From: Streptomyces sp. NRRL F-6131
GTDB taxonomy: Bacteria > Actinomycetota > Actinomycetes > Streptomycetales > Streptomycetaceae
DNA: 35,004 nt
Assembly: GCA_000719695.1 (NCBI GenBank)
Contig: JOHN01000071.1
Span: forward strand, 1-35,004
Direction of reading: 5' to 3'
Shown here: positions 7,326 through 14,179 of the stretch, piece after piece
Position numbering within the stretch: the stretch's first letter is position 1
Layout: every line of letters begins with the position of its first letter
Position numbers and translations under genes: made by a program
The notes under the pieces: generated by a model
Told to the model about the DNA's origin: nothing
Database searches by the model: none
The model's input: only the letters and a program-made list of their open reading frames with translations

Positions 7326-7490
7326 ATGGCCTGGGGCACCGGCAAGGGCGGAAGCAGCGGCGGCGGATCGGGCGCCAACGATGGTGGCCAGGGGAGGCAC
7401 GGGGGCAAGAAGGACCCCGGCGACTCCAAGACGACGGCCGATCACCAGAGCGGCAAGGTCGACAACAAGCACAAGAAGGACGAGAAGTAG
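7326..7490 (+). CDS. 54-residue Lys/Gly-rich peptide, candidate imiditide-like RiPP precursor
   Basis: ATG 7326 has a perfect ribosome site AGGAGG (7313-7318) 7 nt upstream and runs 54 codons to TAG 7488-7490; the methyltransferase TTG follows at 7491 with no gap. Residues 4-27 are Gly/Ser-rich (MAWGTGKGGSSGGGSG, AND-GG at 17-21). Residues 28-54 are Lys/Asp-rich (KKDPGDSKTTADHQ, SGKVDNKHKKDEK). There are nine Lys, one Arg, six Asp and one Glu, with no Cys, Phe or Leu. In imiditides, a PIMT homologue methylates one Asp on a linear, charged precursor and the ester collapses to an aspartimide. Asp19-Gly20 is chemically the most favourable site here. The role is inferred from context. Confidence 0.65.
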   Translation: MAWGTGKGGSSGGGSGANDGGQGRHGGKKDPGDSKTTADHQSGKVDNKHKKDEK

Positions 7491-8666
7491 TTGACCGGTG
7501 AGCACGAGACGGGGCGGGCCGCCATGCGCGGCCTGCTTCGGGCTGTCGCGGAATACCTCGGCCACGATGTGGCCCCCGAGTGGGAGGCCGCCGCCTATGC
7601 GGTGCCCCGACATCGATTCATGCCGGAGCTGATCCGGGATGCGGACACGCTTGAGCCGATCAGCAGGATCGGTGATCCTGCCGACTGGTGGGCTTCCGCT
7701 TACGCGGAAGCCCCCGTGGTCACGCAGATCGATGACGGCCGGGAGTCCGATGACGACCCGGTTCCGACATCGTCCCTGTCCGATCCGGGGATCGTCTTCC
7801 GCATGTTCGACATGCTCGACCTGCGGAGTGGCATGCGGGTGCTGGAGATCGGTACCGGTCCGGGGTGGAGCGCGGCGCTCATGTCGTACCGCCTCGGTCC
7901 GGGCCTGGTGACCAGTGTCGAAATCGACCCGGAGGTGACGGCGAGTGCCCGCACCGCCCTGCACGACCTCGGATTGTCCCCTGTGGTGGTGTGCGGTGAC
8001 GGCAGTCGTGGATGGGCTCCGGGAGCCCCGTACGACCGCGTGATCGCCACCTGCGCGTTTCGGTCCGTGCCGCCGGATCTCATCGCACAGACCGTACCCG
8101 GCGGGCTGGTTCTGCTGCCGTGGGACAGCCCGTGGGTGGGGTGGGGCCTGCTGTTGTTGACGGTCGACGAGGACGGTAGTGCCTCGGGGTGGTTCAGTCC
8201 GCACAGCGCGTTCATGCTGAATCGGAGGCAGCGATCCGGGGTCCGGCTCTACCGGGACGTGGTTCACGAGGAGCACGTTCCCGACGAGTCGCACACCGGC
8301 CTGGCCGCGTTCGAGATCGCCGAGGACCAAGGTGGCTTGGCCTTCAGCATTGGCATTCGCCTCGCCGACGTCTGGCGGGCGTGGGACAACGATCCCGATG
8401 TCGACGGGGTCGGTCGCAGGCTCTGGCTCGCCACCACGGACGCCAAGTCGTGGGCGGCCGTGGACTGGGCGGGTGACGGAACGAAGGGCTTTACGGTCTG
8501 GCAGCACGGCCCCCGGCGCCTGTGGGACGAGGTGGCCGAGGCGCATGCCTGGTGGCTCGCCAACGATGAGCCCGGCCCGGACCGTTTCGGGCTGACCGTG
8601 GCCGCTGACGGGTCACACAGCTTCTGGCTCGACGACCCGCGGACAGTCGTACGGAGCACGACATGA
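7491..8666 (+). CDS. PIMT-like RiPP-associated O-methyltransferase 1
   Basis: Encodes 391 residues from TTG 7491, directly after the precursor stop; ATG 7524 (MRGLLRAVAEYLGHD) is an alternative. The N-terminal region HRFMPELI, then SLSDPGIVFRMFDMLDLRSGM, and motif I VLEIGTGPGWSAALMSYRLG with VEIDPEV match the SAM-binding core of protein-L-isoaspartate methyltransferases. VVVCGDGSRGW and YDRVIATCAFRSVPPDLI complete it (to about residue 215). It then has a C-terminal extension of about 170 residues (HSAFMLNRRQRSG; RLWLATTDAKSW; RFGLTVAADGSHSFWLDDP). That extension, ending in an FGLTV-x-DG-WLD block, is characteristic of PIMT homologues in lanthipeptide, graspetide, lasso and imiditide clusters rather than repair PIMTs. 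It is probably co-translated with the peptide before it. Confidence 0.85.
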   Translation: MTGEHETGRAAMRGLLRAVAEYLGHDVAPEWEAAAYAVPRHRFMPELIRDADTLEPISRIGDPADWWASAYAEAPVVTQIDDGRESDDDPVPTSSLSDPGIVFRMFDMLDLRSGMRVLEIGTGPGWSAALMSYRLGPGLVTSVEIDPEVTASARTALHDLGLSPVVVCGDGSRGWAPGAPYDRVIATCAFRSVPPDLIAQTVPGGLVLLPWDSPWVGWGLLLLTVDEDGSASGWFSPHSAFMLNRRQRSGVRLYRDVVHEEHVPDESHTGLAAFEIAEDQGGLAFSIGIRLADVWRAWDNDPDVDGVGRRLWLATTDAKSWAAVDWAGDGTKGFTVWQHGPRRLWDEVAEAHAWWLANDEPGPDRFGLTVAADGSHSFWLDDPRTVVRSTT

Positions 8667-9790
8667 CCACGGAACTCGACGCGCGGATGCGGTTGGGCCG
8701 GGAGGTGGAACGTACGGCCTCCGTCCTCTCCTCGCGGGTGGTCGAGGCGTTCCTCAACGTGCCGCGGCATCCGTTCGTCCCGGTGTTCTACCGGCGGGAT
8801 GGAGGGGTGTACCGGGCCTGGCGCGGGCCGGGGGAGGGGTGGCTGCGGGCGGTGTACGCGGACGAGGCGCTGGTCACCGAGGTGGACGGGGTGCACGCCG
8901 AGGACGCGCCGGAGGCGGGGGTCACCGGCGTCGCGACGTCCTCGTCCACCGCGCCGACGCTGATGGCGGAGATGCTCGACGCCCTCGATGTCCGGCCCGG
9001 GGACCGGGTGCTGGAGATCGGCACCGGCACCGGGTACAACGCCGCACTGCTCTGCCACCTCGCGGGCGCGGGGAGCGTCACCACGCTCGACCGCACCGAG
9101 CGGCTGACGGACGCGGCACGGGAACGGCTGGGCACGGCGGGGTTCGGGCCCGCCGTCGTGCGGGCGGACGGTGCGGGTGCGTACCCGGACGGCGGGCCGT
9201 TCGACCGGGTCATCGCCACGTGCGCCGTCCGCCGCGTCCCCCGGGCCTGGCTGGACCGGTGCGTGACGGGCGGGGTGATCGTCGTACCGATCGGCAACGC
9301 CCTGGGCGGCGGCGCGGTCGTCCGCCTCACCAAACTGCGCGCCGGCGGCGCGGCGGGCCGGTTCCTGCACCGGCCCGCCGCGTTCATGCCCTTGAGGGGG
9401 GAGGACGGGGGCACGGTCAGGGCCGGCGGCGTCGCCCGGGTGGAAGGCCGACGGCGGACCAGCGTCGTCGGCGCCCGGGTGCTCGACGACCACGCCTTCT
9501 CCTTCTGGGCCGGCCTCGCGCTGCCCCCGGCCGTCCTCCGCGACGGCGCCACCCTCCACGATCCGACGGACGGCTCGACCGCCCACATCGAGGACCACCC
9601 CGGCCGGCCGTCCACCGTGACGACGAGCGGTCCGCGCGACCTCTGGCAGCCCGTCGAGACCGCCCGCACCAGTTGGCGCCGGTACCACCGGCCCCGCCGG
9701 GAGTGGCTCACCATGACCGTCGATCCGGACGGTCGTCAGGTGGTCAGCTTCACCGCGCCGGACGGGTGGCCGACGGCGTGGTGCCTCTGA
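8663..9790 (+). CDS. PIMT-like RiPP-associated O-methyltransferase 2
   Basis: Encodes 375 residues. ATG 8663 overlaps the stop of methyltransferase 1 (ATGA). The N-terminus has SSRVVEAFLNVPRHPFVPVF, then the PIMT block TSSSTAPTLMAEMLDALDV, SAM motif I VLEIGTGTGYNAALLCHLAG, DGAGAYPDGGPFDRVIATCA and VPRAWLDRCVTGGVIVVPIG. The C-terminal extension (about residues 225-375) ends EWLTMTVDPDGRQVVSF, parallel to the end of methyltransferase 1. The two enzymes share the same architecture but are well diverged, so this is an old duplication or two recruited enzymes. Base use is more extreme GC than in gene 1. The two may modify different Asp residues, or one may re-methylate hydrolysed product. Hairpin copy 4 closes the operon. 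Confidence 0.85.
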   Translation: MTTELDARMRLGREVERTASVLSSRVVEAFLNVPRHPFVPVFYRRDGGVYRAWRGPGEGWLRAVYADEALVTEVDGVHAEDAPEAGVTGVATSSSTAPTLMAEMLDALDVRPGDRVLEIGTGTGYNAALLCHLAGAGSVTTLDRTERLTDAARERLGTAGFGPAVVRADGAGAYPDGGPFDRVIATCAVRRVPRAWLDRCVTGGVIVVPIGNALGGGAVVRLTKLRAGGAAGRFLHRPAAFMPLRGEDGGTVRAGGVARVEGRRRTSVVGARVLDDHAFSFWAGLALPPAVLRDGATLHDPTDGSTAHIEDHPGRPSTVTTSGPRDLWQPVETARTSWRRYHRPRREWLTMTVDPDGRQVVSFTAPDGWPTAWCL

Positions 9791-9813
9791 GCGGGGAATG
9801 CCTTAGGGGAGTG

Positions 9814-9850
9814 CCGCGCAGGAAGTCGGGCCGGCCGACTTCCTGCGCGG
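9814..9850. terminator. Hairpin family copy 4 (16-bp stem, 5-nt loop)
   Basis: The stem CCGCGCAGGAAGTCGG at 9814-9829 pairs perfectly with CCGACTTCCTGCGCGG at 9835-9850; the loop is 9830-9834. The 14-bp core (9816-9829/9835-9848) is identical to copy 1. It starts 23 nt past the stop of methyltransferase 2, a good terminator position for the RiPP-like operon. Confidence 0.75.
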
Positions 9851-9939
9851 GACCGGTCCGTCGGCCGATCGGTGGACGGCCGTACGTCGGGCGGGTGTCC
9901 TGCCCGGGACCCGGCGCGCCTGCTGATAGCTCTTCGGCC

Positions 9940-10914
9940 ATGTCCCACCACCTCAGCGGACCGAACCTCCGCTCTCCCCGCGGCGATGCCAGGCTCGACC
10001 TGACCGACGTGTTCGCCTTCCCCGCCGCCGACGCGTCCGGGCGCACCGTCCTGATCATGAACGTGAACCCGTACGCGCCCACCGGCGGCGCGGAGTTCCA
10101 CCCGGACGCCGTCTACCGGATCAACGTCGACAGCGACGGCGACGACCGCGCCGACGTCGCCTACTCCTTCACCTTCTCCGCGCCCACCACCGGCGCGCAG
10201 AGCATGACCGTGCGCCGGGCCACCGGCGAGGCCGCGCGCAAGCACGAGGCCTCCGGGGACGTGCTGTTCGCCGACGTCCCGGTGGCCTTCGGCGACGCCC
10301 CCGACGTGATCGAGGCCGACGGGCGCAAGGTCTCCGTCGGACTGCGCAGCGACCCCTTCTTCGCCGACCTCGAAGGGATCGTCAACGACTTCACCTGGAC
10401 CGGGAAGGACGCGATGGCGGAGGCCAACGTCTTCGGCATCGCCCTCGAGGTGCCGGACGCCGACCTGGGCCCGGAGCCGACGATCGGCGTGTGGGCGCGC
10501 GTCAGCCTGCACCAGGACGGGCAACTGGTGTCGGTCGACCGGGGCGCCCACCCCTCGCTCACCGCGTACTTCAACGCGGAGGAGGTGAAGGACGCGTACA
10601 ACGCCGGTGAGCCGGCCGACGACTGGGAGAAGTACCGCGAGCCGTGGACGGCCGTCCTCCAGCACACCGGCGACTACACCACGGACGCCGCCACCGAGAC
10701 GCTGAAGATCGTCCTGCCGGACGTGCTGCGCTACGACCGCTCCCGCCCGGCCGCCTACCCCAACGGCCGCACCCTCACCGACGACGTGACCTCCGCCCGG
10801 CTCACCATGGTCTCCGGCGGCAAGATCACCAGCGACCACATCCCCCCGCACACCGACCTGCTGCCCACCTTCCCCCACCTCGGCCACCCGCACCCCGTCC
10901 CCCCGGCGGGGTAG
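9940..10914 (+). CDS. DUF4331 family protein
   Basis: Encodes 324 residues from ATG 9940 (MSHHLSGPNLRSPRGDARLD), the characteristic conserved start of DUF4331 proteins. The upstream sequence has no clear ribosome site, so leaderless or weak initiation is possible. Conserved blocks are LTDVFAFP, TVLIMNVNPYAP, DAVYRINVDSDGDDRADVAY, FADLEGIVNDFTWTGKDAMA and NVFGIALEVPDADLG. There is no signal peptide. The molecular function of the family is unknown. Asp/Asn-rich strands such as NVDSDGDDRAD could bind metal. It stands alone, separated from the methyltransferases by hairpin copy 4 and closed by its own hairpin. Confidence 0.85.
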   Translation: MSHHLSGPNLRSPRGDARLDLTDVFAFPAADASGRTVLIMNVNPYAPTGGAEFHPDAVYRINVDSDGDDRADVAYSFTFSAPTTGAQSMTVRRATGEAARKHEASGDVLFADVPVAFGDAPDVIEADGRKVSVGLRSDPFFADLEGIVNDFTWTGKDAMAEANVFGIALEVPDADLGPEPTIGVWARVSLHQDGQLVSVDRGAHPSLTAYFNAEEVKDAYNAGEPADDWEKYREPWTAVLQHTGDYTTDAATETLKIVLPDVLRYDRSRPAAYPNGRTLTDDVTSARLTMVSGGKITSDHIPPHTDLLPTFPHLGHPHPVPPAG

Positions 10915-10924
10915 CCGGCACCAC

Positions 10925-10970
10925 GGACGACCCGCCGCGCGCCCGGACCACGGCGTGCGGCGGGCCGTCC
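10925..10970. terminator. Hairpin between convergent DUF4331 and GNAT genes
   Basis: GGACGACCCGCCGC (10925-10938) pairs with GCGGCGGGCCGTCC (10957-10970) at 13 of 14 positions, with an 18-nt loop. It starts 10 nt after the DUF4331 stop and lies 48 nt past the stop of the convergent GNAT gene, so it may serve both. Confidence 0.65.
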
Positions 10971-11018
10971 GGAGTGAACCAACTACACTGAGACGAGGGG
11001 GAGTTGGGGTGACGAGGT

Positions 11019-11507
11019 TCAGGAGGGCAGCGGCTTGGCCATCACCAGCTCGCGGGAGACGCCGTCGGGCAGCAGGTCGCCCTCCTCGCCGGTGTCGGTG
11101 AAACCGATCCGCTCGTACAGGGCGATGGCGTGCGGGTTGTGCGGCATCACGGCGAGCCGCAGGGCGGCGAAGCCCTGCCGCGCGGCCCACCGCTCGATCT
11201 CCTCGATCAGCCGGGCGCCGACGCCCCGGCCGCGCGCCTTCGGGCCGACCCACATCGAGATCAGCTCGGCGTTCCCGCCCTCCGGCACCCCCGTGGCCAT
11301 CGCGGCGGGCTCGCCGTCCACGAACGCCACGAGGTCCAGGGCGCCGGGGATCTCCAGCCGGGAACGCCAGCGCTCCTCCCGGTCGCCCTCGCCCTGCCAG
11401 GCGGCGAGGGTGGAGCCGAAGGCGTACGGGGCCTCGGCGAGGGCGGCCAGGCGCAGCTCGCGGAAGAGCGGCCAGTCGTCGGAGGTCAGGGTGCGGAGTT
11501 CGATCAT
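11019..11507 (-). CDS. GNAT family N-acetyltransferase
   Basis: Encodes 162 residues from ATG 11507 (MIELRTLTSDDW); an ATG four codons upstream (11519) is possible, and neither has a strong ribosome site. The GNAT fold is evident: beta1 IELRTLTSDDWPLFRELRLA, the beta4 strand ELISMWVGPKARGRGVGARL with the acetyl-CoA-binding R/Q-x-x-G-x-G/A pattern RGRGVG, then LRLAVMPHNPHAIALYERIG and F near the end. The substrate is unknown. The neighbours (DUF4331, convergent; EF-hand protein, divergent across about 230 nt) give no clear functional link. Confidence 0.85.
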   Translation of the reverse strand: MIELRTLTSDDWPLFRELRLAALAEAPYAFGSTLAAWQGEGDREERWRSRLEIPGALDLVAFVDGEPAAMATGVPEGGNAELISMWVGPKARGRGVGARLIEEIERWAARQGFAALRLAVMPHNPHAIALYERIGFTDTGEEGDLLPDGVSRELVMAKPLPS

Positions 11508-11735
11508 GGCCCCGACCATGCCCTGTCCCGACCTGCGGCGACAAGCGGATTAGCGCTCGCGGGAGGACCGCACGGCGATCGGCCCGAGGACTACTGCGGA
11601 CCCCCTGCGGCAACCTCCGCGGCCACTGCGCTCTTTCGGGTGATCGACGGCGTGATGCCCGCTCCGCGGCGGGGGCATGCGCCAGGGTGGGCCCGACACC
11701 GTGAACGTGGACAGAGAGGGCAGGTGAGGTCCGTG

Positions 11736-12227
11736 GTGACTCGGGCGGAGCGCGACCACTTCCAGGCGATGTTCAGGAAGCTCGACGCCGACGGCGACGG
11801 GGTGATCGAGCAGGTCGACATCGACCAGCTCGTCCAGGAGATGCTGATGCGCTCCGGCGCCGGCGCCCCCGGCACGCCGACCTGGCGGCGGGTGACCGAT
11901 CTCGGCAACCGGCTCTGGAGGGAACTGCTCGGCACCCTCGACGAGGACGGGAACGGGAAGATCGGCGCCCGGGAGTTCGTCGCCGCGTACCGGCGGCCCG
12001 AGTTCCTGGACGGGGTCGTGGTCCCGTTCGAACTCGGTGTGCTGGAGGCGGCCGACTCCGACAACGACGGGCAGATCTCCATGGCGGAATGGCTGACCTG
12101 GCAGCAGGCCAAGGGCGTCCCCGCGCACGAGGCTGCGGGGGAGTTCCAGCAGATCGACGCCGACGGTGACGGCTACCTCACCCGCGAGGAGTGCGCCCAG
12201 CACATCAAGCAGACGTACACGGCCTGA
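11736..12227 (+). CDS. Four-EF-hand calcium-binding protein
   Basis: Encodes 163 residues. GTG 11736 follows GTGAGG at 6 nt; GTG 11733 and 11724 are alternatives. Four canonical 12-residue loops are readable: DADGDGVIEQVD (residues 17-28, with Asp in place of the final Glu), DEDGNGKIGARE, DSDNDGQISMAE and DADGDGYLTREE. The spacing gives two EF-hand pairs, as in calmodulin-like and sarcoplasmic-type bacterial proteins such as the calerythrin/CabC group. There is no signal peptide, so cytoplasmic calcium buffering or sensing is likely. It is transcribed alone, with a hairpin after the stop shared with the convergent aldo/keto reductase gene. Confidence 0.9.
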   Translation: MTRAERDHFQAMFRKLDADGDGVIEQVDIDQLVQEMLMRSGAGAPGTPTWRRVTDLGNRLWRELLGTLDEDGNGKIGAREFVAAYRRPEFLDGVVVPFELGVLEAADSDNDGQISMAEWLTWQQAKGVPAHEAAGEFQQIDADGDGYLTREECAQHIKQTYTA

Positions 12228-12280
12228 CGTCCGCATTTTCGAGGGCGTCGGCGGCTTCCAGGGCGTCGACGCCTGCGTCG

Positions 12281-12309
12281 GGGGCCGCGTGCTGTGCGCG
12301 GGCGGCCCC
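12281..12309. terminator. Hairpin between convergent EF-hand and aldo/keto reductase genes
   Basis: GGGGCCGC (12281-12288) and GCGGCCCC (12302-12309) form a perfect 8-bp stem with a 13-nt loop. It lies between two stops (12227 on the plus strand, 12335 on the minus strand), so a bidirectional terminator is likely. Confidence 0.55.
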
Positions 12310-12334
12310 TCCGGTTCCCCCGTGCCTGCCCGCC

Positions 12335-13372
<1,038 letters not shown>

Positions 13373-13388
13373 GGGGTGTTCCCTTCGC

Positions 13389-13410
13389 TAACGGGACTGC
13401 GGTGCCGTTA
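13389..13410. promoter_or_regulatory. TetR operator site 1
   Basis: TAACGG (13389-13394), a 10-nt spacer and CCGTTA (13405-13410) form a perfect 6-bp dyad 16 nt upstream of the aldo/keto reductase start. Site 2 has the same geometry, so the two are probably bound by the same repressor, which is encoded by the divergent gene. Confidence 0.7.
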
Positions 13411-13442
13411 AGATGTCCCGACCCTAGCACTGTCGGCCTCAC

Positions 13443-13464
13443 TAATGGAACAGGAATCCCGTTA
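13443..13464. promoter_or_regulatory. TetR operator site 2, abutting the TetR start codon
   Basis: TAATGG (13443-13448), a 10-nt spacer and CCGTTA (13459-13464) lie directly before ATG 13465. One arm position differs from site 1 (T for C). The extended form C-TAAYGG-RAC is shared by both sites. Occupancy here would block initiation of the regulator itself, suggesting autorepression. Confidence 0.7.
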
Positions 13465-14136
13465 ATGACTTCATCGGGGACTTCGTCCGGGACTGCACCG
13501 GGGACTGCACCGGGAACTGCACCGGGAAGTTCGTCGGGCATGCAGCGCCCGGGCGGGCGCACCGCCCGCGTCCGGACCGCCGTCCTCAAGGCCGCCGAGG
13601 ACGCGCTCGTCGAACTCGGCTTCGCCGGGCTCGACCTCGGCGACGTCGCCCGGCGCGCGGAGGTCGGCCGCACCACCGTCTACCGGCGCTGGGGCTCGGT
13701 CGGCGCTCTGCTCGCCGACCTGCTCACCGACATGGCCGAACAGTCCCTCCCGCGCGCCCGCACCGGCTCCCTCGACGAGGACCTGCGCGCCAACGCCCGT
13801 CTCGTCCGGGCGACCCTGGCCGACCCCCGGCAGGGCGCCCTGTTCCGCGCCGTCCTCACCGCCGCCACCTGCGACGAGGCCGCCGCCGAGGCCCTGCACC
13901 GCTTCTACCGCGTCCGCGTCGAGGAGTGGGCGCCCTGTGTCGCCGAAGCCGTCGACCGCGGCGAACTCCCGCCCGACACCGACCCCTTCGAAGTCGTCCG
14001 CGCCGTCTCCGCCCCCCTCTACTACCGCATGCTCACCACCCCCGACCCCCTCGACCAGCCCACCGCCGACCGCGCCGCCGCAGCCGCCCTCGCCGCCGCC
14101 CGAGCCGGCACCTTCCGCCGCACCCCCCTCGACTGA
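13465..14136 (+). CDS. TetR family transcriptional regulator
   Basis: Encodes 223 residues from ATG 13465. The first 25 residues are a low-complexity Thr/Ser/Gly/Pro tail with three TAPG units encoded by 12-bp repeats. The DNA-binding domain follows: ARVRTAVLKAAEDALVELGF, then FAGLDLGDVARRAEVGRTTV and YRRWGSVGALLADLLTDMAE, with recognition helix GRTTVYRRW. The C-terminal ligand/dimer domain is of the TetR_C11/C33 style (LADPRQGALFRAVLTAATCD; DTDPFEVVRAVSAPLYYRML). It is divergent from the aldo/keto reductase, and two equal dyads sit in the intergenic region. The ligand is unknown, and an aldehyde or ketone substrate of the reductase is only a guess. Confidence 0.9.
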   Translation: MTSSGTSSGTAPGTAPGTAPGSSSGMQRPGGRTARVRTAVLKAAEDALVELGFAGLDLGDVARRAEVGRTTVYRRWGSVGALLADLLTDMAEQSLPRARTGSLDEDLRANARLVRATLADPRQGALFRAVLTAATCDEAAAEALHRFYRVRVEEWAPCVAEAVDRGELPPDTDPFEVVRAVSAPLYYRMLTTPDPLDQPTADRAAAAALAAARAGTFRRTPLD

Positions 14137-14179
14137 CCCCCGCCCGACCCGAGCCCCTGAACCGAGGCCCCCGCCCGGT

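Noticed and set aside
7326..9790. FxLD-type lanthipeptide locus (also carries PIMT-like methyltransferases)
   Set aside because: The peptide has no Cys and no FxLD motif, and no lanthipeptide synthetase lies nearby.
13486..13530. 12-bp repeats (TAPG units) at the TetR N-terminus as a regulatory array
   Set aside because: They are in frame and explained as a low-complexity N-terminal tail; no dyad or spacing suggests binding.
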